Positions 46,501-59,300 of a stretch of 64,000 bases of DNA are shown one piece after another; positions within the stretch are counted from its first letter, which is position 1, and each line of letters opens with the position of its first letter. The stretch covers positions 131,501-195,500 of the forward strand of contig CM062202.1 in the NCBI GenBank assembly GCA_031216445.1, written 5' to 3'. Both the position numbers and the translations under genes were made by a program. The notes beneath the pieces are model-generated. The model was not told the DNA's origin, did no database searches, and was given only the letters and a program-made list of their open reading frames with translations. The DNA comes from Lateolabrax maculatus (taxonomy: Eukaryota > Chordata > Actinopteri > Acropomatiformes > Lateolabracidae).

Positions 46501-49500
46501 TGTTGTAGTCCGTCGGTCCAGTGGATTCTGATCCTGGTCAGGGGCGTTTGGAACCGGATGCCTTTATCCTTGAGGGTCTTTTTAATTTCCATATAGGCTC
46601 TGCGTTTCTGTACCACTTCGGCCGCATAGTCGTTGTCAAAGTACAGAGTTGCCCAGTTTAACCCGTTTTTGCCAGGCTTTCCTTAATATCATCTCCTTTG
46701 TGTCAAACCGGAGAAAGTTTATGATTATGGACCGCGGGGTCTCACCGGGCCCGGGTCTCCTCGGGCCCGGGTCTCCTCGCTGCCGCTCGGTGTGCTCGTT
46801 GAATCAGCAGGCTTGTCCCCTCTGGCAGAGTCAGCTCTCTCTGTAGCAGCTCCTCGACAAAGCGGATGACCGAGTCCCCCTCCGAGCCCTCTGGGACTCC
46901 AAATATCCGCATGTTGTTCCTCCTGGACCTTCCCTCGAGGTCGGTTAGCTTGTCCTGTAGCTTTCTCTGCTCGCGCAGGGTTGTCAACAGAGCGTCTTTA
47001 GCTTCCATGTTGAATGTCTCGAGTTCCTCGATGCATGTTTGTGCCTCGTTGAGACTTTTCTTCTGGTCCTGTAGTTCGTCTTTGTTTGCCTTAAGCTTGT
47101 TGTTAACGTCTTCTTTAAAATTGGCAAACTCCTGTTTAAAGCTCGTGTCGAGGGCCGTTATGTCGTTTTTCATTTCTTCTTTGAGTTCACGGATTTCTTT
47201 AGTGATGTCCGTCAGATATTTGTGTAGTGCTGGCATAACGTCTTTGGCTAATGCCTCGCCGCCATTACTCCCTGCTTCACTGCTTGCCTCCATTACGAAA
47301 CTCTTTTCCTGAGTTTTCAGATTTTTTCGGCTTTTCTGACGCGTCCCCCCACTCATCCCTCGTAATCTCTATTTGAGAAGACGAATTGGTTTATCGTTAG
47401 TTGGGGGGGTGTTTATTTGTCTCTGACTGGTAGGAGCTACGAACTACTCCACTATTCCTCTCATCGCTCAACCGGAAGTCCAACCAAGAGTCTTAGTGCG
47501 GTCCTGCTGACAGTCTGATCGCGTTCTGCAGTGACAGTTTGATCGCGTTCTGCAGTGACAGTTTGATCGCGTTCTGCAGTGACAGCCTGATCGCATCTGC
47601 AGTGACAGCCTGATCGCATCTGCAGTGACAGTCTGATCGCGATCGCGTTCTGCAGTGACAGTCTGATCGCGATCGCGTTCTGCAGTGACAGTCTGATCGC
47701 GATCGCGTTCTGCAGTGACAGTCTGATTGCGTTCGCGTTCTGCAGTGACAGCCTGATCGCATCTGCAGTGACAGTCTGATTGCGATCGCGTCCTGCAGTG
47801 ACAGTCTGATCGCGTCCTGCAGTGACAGTCTGATCGCGTCCTGCAGTGACAGTCTGATCGCGTCCTGCAGTGACAGTCTGATCGCGATCGCGTCCTGCAG
47901 TGAGAGTCTGATCGCGTCCTGCAGTGACAGTCTGATCGCGATCGCGTTCTGCAGTGACAGCCTGATCGCATCTGCAGTGACAGTCTGATTGCGATCGCGT
48001 TCTGCAGTGACAGTCTGATCGCGTCCTGCAGTGACAGTCTGATCGCTTCTGCAGTGACAGTTTGATCGCGTTCTGCAGTAACAGTCTGATCGCTTCTGCA
48101 GTGACAGTTTGATCGCGTTCTGCAGTGACAGTCTGATCGCGTCCTGCAGTGACAGTTTGATCGCATTCTGCAGTGACAGTCTGATCGCGTTCTGCAGTGA
48201 CAGTCTGATCGCGTCCTGCAGTGACAGTCTGATCGCGTCCTGCAGTGACAGTCTGATCACGTTCTGCAGTGACAGTCTGATCACGATTGTGTCCTGCAGT
48301 GACAGTCTGATCGCTTCTGCAGTGACAGTCTGATCGCTTCTGCAGTGACAGTCTGATCGCTTCTGCAGTGACAGTCTGATCACGTTCTGCAGTGACAGTC
48401 TGATCACGTTCTGCAGTGACAGTCTGATCACGATTGTGTCCTGCAGTGACAGTCTGATCACGATTGTGTCCTGCAGTGACAGTCTGATCGCGTTCTGCAG
48501 TGACAGTTTGATCGCGTTCTGCAGTGACAGTCTGATCGCGTCCTGCAGTGACAGTCTGATCGCGTTCTGCAGTGACAGTCTGATCACGATTGTGTCCTGC
48601 AGTGACAGTCTGATCACGATTGTGTCCTGCAGTGACAGTCTGATCGCTTCTGCAGTGACAGTCTGATCGCTTCTGCAGTGACAGTCTGATCGCTTCTGCA
48701 GTGACAGTCTGATCACGTTCTGCAGTGACAGTCTGATCACGATTGTGTCCTGCAGTGACAGTCTGATCACGATCGCTCCTGCAGTGACAGTCTGATCGCT
48801 TCAGCAGTGACAGTTTGATCGCGTTCTGCAGTGACAGTCTGATCGCTTCTGCAGTGACAGTTTGATCACGTTCTGCAGTGACAGTCTGATCACGATTGTG
48901 TCCTGCAGTGACAGTTTGATCGCGTTCTGCAGTGACAGTCTGATCACGATTGTGTCCTGCAGTGACAGTCTGATCGCGTTCTGCAGTGACAGTCTGATCG
49001 CGTTCTGCAGTGACAGTCTGATCGCTTCTGCAGTGACAGTCTGATCGCGTCCTGCAGTGACAGTCTGATCGCGTCCTGCAGTGACAGTCTGATCGCGATC
49101 GCGTCCTGCAGTGAGAGTCTGATCGCGTCCTGCAGTGACAGTCTGATCGCGATCGCGTTCTGCAGTGACAGCCTGATCGCATCTGCAGTGACAGTCTGAT
49201 TGCGATCGCGTTCTGCAGTGACAGTCTGATCGCGTCCTGCAGTGACAGTCTGATCGCTTCTGCAGTGACAGTTTGATCGCGTTCTGCAGTAACAGTCTGA
49301 TCGCTTCTGCAGTGACAGTTTGATCGCGTTCTGCAGTGACAGTCTGATCGCGTCCTGCAGTGACAGTTTGATCGCATTCTGCAGTGACAGTCTGATCGCG
49401 TTCTGCAGTGACAGTCTGATCGCGTCCTGCAGTGACAGTCTGATCACGTTCTGCAGTGACAGTCTGATCACGATTGTGTCCTGCAGTGACAGTCTGATCG

Positions 49501-51540
49501 CTTCTGCAGTGACAGTCTGATCGCTTCTGCAGTGACAGTCTGATCGCTTCTGCAGTGACAGTCTGATCACGTTCTGCAGTGACAGTCTGATCACGATTGT
49601 GTCCTGCAGTGACAGTCTGATCACGATTGTGTCCTGCAGTGACAGTCTGATCGCTCCTGCAGTGACAGTCTGATCGCTCCTGCAGTGACAGTCTGATCGC
49701 GTTCTGCAGTGACAGTCTGATCGCTTCTGCAGTGACAGTTTGATCGCGTTCTGCAGTGACAGTCTGATCGCGTTCTGCAGTGACAGTCTGATCGCTTCAG
49801 CAGTGACAGTTTGATCGCGTTCTGCAGTGACAGTCTGATCGCTTCTGCAGTGACAGTTTGATCACGTTCTGCAGTGACAGTCTGATCACGATTGTGTCCT
49901 GCAGTGACAGTTTGATCGCGTTCTGCAGTGACAGTCTGATCACGATTGTGTCCTGCAGTGACAGTCTGATCGCGTTCTGCAGTGACAGTCTGATCGCGTT
50001 CTGCAGTGACAGTCTGATCGCTTCTGCAGTGACAGTTTGATCGCGTCCTGCAGTGACAGTCTGATCGCTTCTGCAGTGACAGTCTGATCGCTTCTGCAGT
50101 GACAGTCTGATCGCGTCCTGCAGTGACAGTCTGATCGCGTCCTGCAGTGACAGTCTGATCGCGTCCTGCAGTGACAGTCTGATTGCAAACATCTGCATTC
50201 ATTATGTTTCTCCACTCATTCATTATGGTTTTTCCTTCAGTTCAATTCGGTTGTATGTGGGCCAGATGCCTTTACATCCAGGGGTACACTGCAGACAGGA
50301 GCTGCTAGCTGATTCAGACACTGTAATGGATTTCATCTGATTACAGGAACCACAGGGCTTACATTGTAGCATACAGCCAACCCACTGAAACCATACCAAC
50401 ATTTCCTGTTTATACCCCCCCAAAGTTTACATGCCCTTTTGTTGCAGTGTCAGCTTGGAGTTCTTCCTCTGGGGACAGGGAACGATCTGGCCCGGGTTCT
50501 GGGTTGGGGTTCAGCCTGTGACGATGACACTCAGCTGCCTCAGATACTGGAGAAACTGGAGAGAGCCAGCACCAAGATGCTAGACAGGTAACTGATATCA
50601 GACTGATGTTAGACAAGTAACTGATGTCAGACAGGTAATATCAGACAGGTAACTGATGTCAGAAAGGTAACTGATGTTAGACAGGTAATTGATGTTAGAC
50701 CGGTAACTGACAGGTGACTGATGTTAGACAGGTAACTGATAACTCATTTAAGAAACCTGCAAACACTAACAGTATCTTTTAATTTCCTCCCTCTGCAGGT
50801 GGAGCATAATGGTCTATGAGACCAAGTTTCCACGGCAACACTCTGCCTCCACCGTCACCGAGGACTGCAGCGACGACTCCGAGGTAGCAGGAAATGACAT
50901 CACTTCCTGCTGTTTCCTAACATTAAAGTGTATAGAGGCGCCACCCCTTCCTGTGGAAAAACATGGGACCTTATTTTGGAAAAAATATAACACACACCTG
51001 CACTGACCCTTCTCACCTACACTGACCCTGCTCATCTGCACTTATTCTGTTCACCTGTACTGTCCCTACACACCTGTAATGACCCTGCTCACGGGAATTG
51101 ACCCTACACACTGGTGCTGACCTCAGTGTTTGGTGTTTGTGTCCTCTGATCCAGGTTCAGCAGATTCTGACCTATGAAGACTCAGTGGCTGCTCACCTGT
51201 CAAAGATCCTGACCTCAGACCAGCACTCTGTCGTCATCTCCTCCGCCAAGTACGTCTTTCTGTCAGTCTATCTGTCTGCCTGCCTGTCTGCCTGCCTGCC
51301 TGCCTGTCTGTCTGTCGGTCTGTCTGCCTGTATCTCTGCCTGCCTGTCTGTCTGTATCTCTGCCTGCCTGTCTGCCTGTCTGCCTGCCTGTCTGCCTGTC
51401 GGTCTCTGACCATAATTCTAGTCTTTTCCAGATTAACCGTCAGGTCTGACAGAAGTTTAGCAGATGATCCAGTTGCTGTTGTAGTGCTTCCTTAGATGGA
51501 GTGAGCAGTATTAGATCAGAGAGGGAGAGGGGGAGTGAAC

Positions 51541-51613
<73 letters not shown>

Positions 51614-54600
51614 AGGGATTTCTGACTGCGCTATCATTCATCAGTATAATGTTGGGGGGGGGCAGAGACTGTTTCTCCCCTCTACTTTGGGGGAATAAAT
51701 ATTTTTCCATATTTCCAGTTTTCACAGCACATTTATTATTTGTATACAAAGTTTTAATTATATTAAAGCATTGTGTGTGTGCGTGTGTGTGTTACATATT
51801 CAGGGTCCTGTGTGAGACGGTGAAGGACTTTGTGGCTCGTGTTGGTAAAGCATACGAGAAGAACACAGAGAGTTCAGTGGAGTCGGAGGCGATGGCCAAG
51901 AAGGTAATTTATACAGTTTCATACCGCTCGTTATCAGCCCATCGTTACGTTTCTACAGTTCGTACAGCTCATTAATTCAATAATTAATTCATTTAATTAG
52001 TGTTGGCATCCTGAAAATGAGCAGCAGAAGATCTGAATTTAAGCCTCAAGTTCAAAGAGTTGAAAAACATAATTTTAACAAAGAGAAAACTTAGAAACGA
52101 TCAGTAGCTTTCAATCATATGACATGGTCTTCTTCAGCAGGTGGAGTTGTAGATGTTCAAATCTGTTTTCTATATATGTAGATACACTGTATCTATATAG
52201 AGAGGGTTTTATGAGTTAAACTTACCTTTCCATGACAACTGGTTAAACTCCATCTGCTGAGGAAGATCCTGTGATATGGTTGAAAGCTCCAGAACAGCTC
52301 CATGGTGAGCCCCCATGTGGTCTGTGTTGATGTGGATCCTGTTTGTGTCAGTGTGGCGTGTTGAAGGAGAAACTGGACTCTCTGCTGAAGACTCTGAACG
52401 AGGAGTCTCAAGCCTCTACCCTGCCCCCCCCGGCTCCTCCCCCCACCATCGCTGAGGAGCAGGAGGATGCCGAGGGAGTTGTACCGCCTCCTCCTCTTCG
52501 TCATCATCATCCTCCTCCTCATGCCCCCTGCTCCCCCCGGACCACCTCCTCCTCCTCTGCAGCGGCCGCCATCTTTAAACCTCGAGAGCAGCTGATGCTG
52601 CGAGCCAACAGTCTGAAGAAAGCCATCAGACAGATCATTGAGCACACGGAGAGAGGTGAGACAGGCAGGGAGGTGGGGAGGTGAGACTGGCAGGGGGAGA
52701 GACAGGCAGGGAGGCAGGGAGATGGGACAGGCAGGGATGGAGGGAGGTGAGAGAGGCAGGGAGGGAGACAGACAGACAGGCGGGGGAGAGACTGGCAGGT
52801 AGGTGAGACAGGCATCACTGTAGTATAGATGAGGTATTGATGATTAAACTGTAGTATTGATTTAGTATTGATGATTTATTGGTGTGTTTCCAGCTGTGGA
52901 CGAGCAGAACGCTCAGACTCAGCAGCAGCTTTTCTCTCTGAGTCGGGCTGAGGAAGAGGAGGGTCTGGTGGAGGAGGAAGAGGAGGAGGAGGTGGACGAG
53001 GATAAGATGTCGCTGCAGTTGTCCTACAGCAACAAACACCGCAACACACGCCGAGGTCAGTGATACTGGTACTGGTTCTAATGCTGCTGGTACTGGTTCT
53101 AATACTACTGGTAATGGTACAGATTCTGGTTCTGGTACTGGTTCTAATACAACTGGTACTGGTTATATTGCTGGTACTGGGTCTATTAATTGAGCATTGC
53201 GTTAGTTCAGGCAGGCCACGGAGTCAAGCTCAGCTCAATATCCAGCTACATCAGCTGACCATTGCAATCCAGGAGCCACATCAGCTGATGGATCAGCTGA
53301 TTCCCTTCCACGCATCTATTGGCGATCTCATTCAGAGCGCCATATTTAAGCTGCTTCAGCCGCCTATCCTGGCTGCTTCCTCCACAAGTCGCTTCACAAC
53401 CCACCTCCACCCCAGCTCCTCCCTTCATGCTGTGTCTGACTTATCAATGTCATTTCTGTTGTCATTGATGCTGCTCTGTTCTGGACCCTACGGGGGTTCT
53501 TGCTGCTGCTCTCCTGCCTTAAGCTTTCCACATGTAATCCAGGAAGGGCAGGGAGGTCCCAGAACAGAGCATACCGCCAAATACATACAACTGCAAATAT
53601 ATCTACTGCATGTAGATCAAGTATTTTTGTAATAGGGTTAGGGTGACTGAACTGCTGGTTCTGGTAAGTGTGATGGTGAGTAAGCTGAATTTGTCAAGAC
53701 AACATGTTAACATTGAGATTAAAGGAGCAGGTCAGAAAATAACTCATGTATTTACCTGTCTGTCTGCTTGTCTGTCTGTCTCTGCAGTCAGTAAGACACC
53801 CTGTGAGAAGCTGATCAGTAAAGGCAACCTGTCACTGAACAGCTCTGCATCACTTCCTGTCCACACAGGAAGTAGGGAGAACATGCCCATGCTCAACACA
53901 AAGATCCTCTATCCAGGTAGGAAGTTTCAGGTCAGACAGAAAGTTAAATTCATCATGACATCATGGTGTTTACCTGCCTGTGTGTGTGTGTGTGCGCAGG
54001 TCTCAGAGGTATCTCAGGTTCTCTCTCCAGCAGTTCTGTGATCAGTCGACTGTTGGTCAACGCCGACCCGTTCAGCTGTGACCCCGACAACATGTAAGGC
54101 TGTCTGTCTGTATGTCTTTATATATGTACATATGATATGTGTTTTTGTGTGTGTGTATACAGTGAACAGTGCTGCTCCCAACCGAAGGCCCTGAACGCCA
54201 TTAACACATTAATTAATTAATTAATTAATCTGCTGAAAACATTCAATCCTGCCGGAATAACATGTCTCTTTGAGCTTTCATGGCACAGAATAGAAGTTAT
54301 ATATATTTAATCTATATTTTATGTTAGTTAATACATAAGAACAACAATATATAATATATTTATAATATAATATTTTCATTACCTTATATATGATAACAAG
54401 CGCGTCATTAAAAGTATGTGCTGGGTTGGAAACACATCCAATATTTTGAGAACAGCGGATTTCAGGCGCACTGGGTCAATGAAAATGTCCAGCGGCAGAG
54501 GTTTATATAGAGGTGTGATAGAGGTTTATATAGAGGTGTGATAGAGGTTTATATAGAGGTGTGATAGAGGTCTAATAAAGGTTTATATAGAGGTGTGGTA

Positions 54601-54885
54601 GAGGTTTATATAGAGGTGTATATAGCGGTGTGTATAGAAGTTTATATAGAGGAGTGTAACCCTGTAGATACTATGTCTCGTATGATATGTTAATTATGAC
54701 GTTTTATTATTCAAACTAACCTGTCTACCTGTCTGCCTGTCTGTCTTTGTGTTTAGGGACTGCTACACTGAGAAATGTGTCATGAACAACTACTTTGGAA
54801 TCGGACTGGATGCTAAAATCTCTCTGGACTTCAATAACAAGAGAGATGAACATCCAGAGAAGTGCAGGTACAGATTACGTCTACA

Positions 54886-54948
<63 letters not shown>

Positions 54949-56271
54949 CATCATTCCACCTTTATTTAACACATGTAACATGAGAGACATGTCCACACTG
55001 TCGAACTTTGAATTTGTTGTCTTCATAGAAACCTCTGAGGATTCTTTTTCATGTTTATAAGTGATGTTTGTAGTTTGATTGTTACAATAACCGTACACTG
55101 AAGTAGTTAATTTGATAGGAAACATGCTCAATGTGTTAAGGAGTCGTACTAAGAACATGATGTGGTACGGAGTCCTGGGAACCAAAGAGCTGCTGCACAG
55201 AACCTACAAGAACCTGGAACAGAGGGTTCTCCTGGAGGTGAGAGTCTAACTGGACCTGGTTTTCCTGGTTCTGCTGGTTCTAGACCATTTAGACCTTAAA
55301 CCGTGTTGCAGAGTCTGACCTTGATAAGTTGCAGTCTAACTTTGACTCGTCACTGTGCAGTGTGATGGGCGGCCCATCCCTCTGCCCAGTCTGCAAGGTA
55401 TCGCTGTGTTAAACATCCCGAGTTACGCAGGAGGAACCAACTTCTGGGGAGGAACCAAAGAGGACGACGTGAGAACTGATCCTGTCTGTCTGTTTATTGA
55501 TCAGTGTCGGGTGATAAGTGAAGTCACCTGTCTGTCTGTCTCTCTGCCTGTCTGTCTCTCAGACGTTCACAGCTCCGTCCTTTGATGATAAGATTCTGGA
55601 GGTGGTGGCTGTGTTTGGAAGCATGCAGATGGCCGTGTCCCGAGTCATCAACCTGCAGCACCACCGCATCGCACAGGTACACCTGTCTGTCTGTCTGTCT
55701 GTCTCTGTCTACCTGCCTGCCTGCCTGCCTGTCTTTCTGTCTGCCTGTCTCTGTCTGTCTGACCCTGTCTGTCTCTGTCTCAGTGTCGGACGGTGAAGAT
55801 CACCATCCTGGGTGATGAAGGAGTCCCGGTGCAGGTGGACGGGGAGGCGTGGGTCCAGCCTCCAGGTTACATAAAGATCATCCACAAGAACCGAACCCAG
55901 ACCCTCACCAGGGACAGAGTGAGTACCAACCCAGACCCTCACCAGGGACATAGACCACTAACCCAGACCCTCACCAGGGACATAGACCACTAACCCAGAC
56001 CCTCACCAGGGACATAGACCACTAACCCAGACCCTCACCAGTGGTGGACAAAATAATAGAAACAGCTGTCAGTTAAACAGTGACCCTCCAGGTGAACCAT
56101 GATCACTTTATTTATTACAGGATGACACACTGGATAGCTGTCAGGCATATTTCTTTATTGATCATAAAGAAACATGAATTACTTCTATAGACAGTAAGCA
56201 CACAAGCACACGTTTACTGTTTTCACCATTTTCTTGTTTTTGCTTTTTTTTATTAATTGTGTTTTTCTTAA

Positions 56272-56314
<43 letters not shown>

Positions 56315-59300
56315 TATTGTATTATCTGTGACACTTTGGCAATATTGTTAACCTAACATTCATGACAATAAAGCAAATTGAATTGAATTGTTCCTAATAA
56401 AGTGGTAAACAGTGTTTGTTTATATCAATTAGTAAATAATACATTGTGATGAAATTAGTTATTGATAGAACTTAGAATAGAACTAGTATATGAATGTAAA
56501 CGGCTACATTATAAGTGCACTGACCGTTTAATCGAGATGGACTGTTGATTATAGTGTGTTTTCAGGTTAGTTACAGGTGACGCTCTTTCTCAGCCCCGAG
56601 TAGTGTCTGCAGGCCGGAACACCTGCCTGAGAGAATAAACCCGGGGCTGTGGTGCCCTCACAAGGCTGTTATTACATAACTTATCGATCATTATGATTGA
56701 TGTGTGTTTCAGGCGTTTGAGAGCACTCTGAAGTCGTGGGAGGACAAACAAAAGTGCGAGTTTCCTCGGACCCCCCCTCCTCAGCCTCAGCCCCCCCTCT
56801 CCTCCCAACCAGAGATTGTCTCTGAAGACGAGGCGTCACTCGTCAGTGAGTTCGGTCAGGCAGCAGGAGCTCTCATACACAGGTACCGCTGATCATTAAA
56901 GTTATTATTGGAACCCTGTACTGAGTGTCACAGAGATTATTGACCCACAAGCACCCTCTCTCTCATTCTGTCTCATGTTTGTCTCTCATGTTTGTCTCTC
57001 ATGTTTGTCTCTCATGTTTGTCTCTCATGTTTGTCTCTCATGTTTGTCTCTCATGTTTGTCTCTCATTTTTGTGTCTCATGTTTTTTTGTCTCACGTTTG
57101 TATCCCTCAGGTTTCTGTCTCAAGTTTGTGTCTCTCATATCTATGTCTCTCATGTTTTTCTCATGTTTTTGTCTCTAAGTATCCGTGAAGTCGCTCAGTC
57201 TCACCACAGTCTGGAACAGGAACTGGCTCACGCCGTCAACGCCAGCTCAAAGGCCATGGACGTGGTCTACAACAACTCTAAGAGCTCCGGGGTACTAAAC
57301 ACTACTTATTGGTCTTTACCATCCTGTCCTTGTCTCCACTGTCGTGTTGCTAATGTAGAAAGTGACTAGTTAGAGTTTTATTATGATTATAAGCAATTAT
57401 AATTTGAATAGAGAATTTAATTTGTGATTTTATTCATTCAAGCCAAACACTGAACCTTCTCTCTCTCCCTGTCTGTCTCTCTCTCCCTGCCTGTCTCCCT
57501 ATCCAGGCTTTGAGCTGCAGCATTGTCCTTCAGATGGTCGTCAACGTCAAAGCTTTACTCAGTGAGACTGAACTCCTGCTGGCTGGAAAGATGTCTATGG
57601 TAACTGTCTCCTCTGGCTGGTCTCTGTCTCCTCTGGTCTCTGTTTTCTCTGGTCTCTGTCTCCTCTGGTCTCATGTGGTCTCTGTCTCCTCTGTTGTCCC
57701 CTGGTCTCTGTCTTTTCTGGTCTCGGTCTCTCCTGGCGGGTCTCTGTCTCCTCTGGTGTTCTCTGGTCTCTGTCTCCCCTGGTCTCTGTCTCCTCTGGCT
57801 GGTCTTTGTGTCCTCTGGCCTCCTGTGGTCTCTGTCTCCTTTGTCCTTCTGTCCTTTTGTCCTTGTTTCCTCCATGTTGTTGAGAATCCTGATGTCCTGG
57901 TGTCTTGGTCCTGGTCCTCATGGTGGTTGTGTGTGTGTCGGTGCAGCAGCTGGATCCTCCTCAGCAGGAACAGTTGAATGCAGCTCTGACTTCTGTGGCA
58001 CAGCAGCTCCGTCGGCTGGCTGATGTCTCCTGGTTGTGTCCTGTCATCGACCCCTCAGACCATGAGGTAAGTACTTGGAGTACTGGTTCTAGAAGTACTG
58101 GTAGTACTGGTAGTATTCACAGTAATACTGTCTGTCTGATTATACAGCCACTAGATTTCCACAAAACCTGGAATCGTTTAATTTAATATTTTGGTCCTGG
58201 AAAAATCCTGGAACAATTTTTAAATAGTCATTAATCCACATTGAAAAGATGGAGGTATCCTGGCAAAGACCTCAGAACAACAACACTGAGGCTGCTGTCA
58301 GATGGTCGCACAGATATTTAACACACATCAATAACAACACAAGTAACACACATCAGTAACTCAGATAATTAATATGGAGACGATCCTACAACACTTAATT
58401 CTGAAAAGAAGCCTGTCTACCTGTCTGTCTGTCTTCAGGGTCCTCTGACAGATTTCTCAAAGCGAAGTCGGAGTGCTAAATTTCGTCTCGTCCCGAAGTT
58501 TAAGAAAGACAAAAACAACAAGAACAAAGAGACCTGCGCCACGCTCTCTCTGCCAGGTGAGCCTCCTGTCTGTCTGAACCACTTCCTGTCTATCTGAACT
58601 CGTGTCCGTCTGAACCACTTCCTGTCTGTCTGAACCCCTGTCTGTCTGTCTGAACCCCTGTCTGTCTGTCTGAACCCCTGTCTGTCTGTCTAAACCCCTG
58701 TCTGTCTGTCTGAACCACTTCCTGTCTATCTGAACTCGTGTCCGTCTGAACCACTTCCTGTCAGTCTGAACCCCTTCCTGTCTGTCTGAACCCCTGTCTG
58801 CCTGAACCATTTCATGTCAGTCTGAACCACTTCCTGTCTGGTTGAACCCCTGTCTGTCTGTCTGAACCCCTGTCTGTCTGTCTGACCCCTGTCTGTCTGT
58901 CTAAACCCCTGTCTGTCTGTCTGAACCACTTCCTGTCTGTCTGAACCATTGTCTGTCTGAACCACTTCCTGTCTGGTTGAACCCCTGTCTGTCTGTCTGA
59001 ACCACTTCCTGTCTGTCTGAACCCCTGTCTGTCTGAAACCCTGTCTGTCTGTCTTCTGAACCACTTCCTGTGGTTGAACCCGTCTGTCTGTCTGAACCAC
59101 TTCCTGTTGATGTCTCAGTTTACCAGTGGGGGACGGAAGAGGTGGGGGCGTGGCTGGATTTTCTCTGCCTCACTGAATATAAGGACATCTTTATCGGACA
59201 CGATGTCCGTGGAGCCGAGCTCATCCACCTGGAGAGGAGGGACCTGAAGGTACCGCCACTAGCTCTGATCGCTAACTGAGTGTGCCGAGTCATTGGGCGG

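Larger units (their letters stand above)
40566..47479 (-). mobile_element. Complete L1-type LINE, antisense in dgkd intron 10
   Basis: The element is flanked by an exact 15-bp target-site duplication, CCAACCAAGAGTCTT, at 40551-40565 and 47480-47494. On the - strand it runs from a 5' UTR (47479) through ORF1 and ORF2 to an A-rich 3' end (T-run at 40566 on the + strand). Length is about 6.9 kb, including a nested insertion of about 1.26 kb. Frameshifts, an internal deletion and the insertion make it inactive. It interrupts the start of the array at 47495. Confidence 0.9.

Noticed and set aside
47495..50184. CRISPR-like array (regular repeats of about 24 bp)
   Set aside because: Repeats are head-to-tail without unique spacers, the genome is a vertebrate, and unit variants are point changes.
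47461..50223. Long Arg/Ser/Gln-rich ORFs on the - strand ([16 protein letters not shown] repeats)
   Set aside because: All lie in the 23-24-bp minisatellite and are open in several frames at once; no gene signal outside the repeat.
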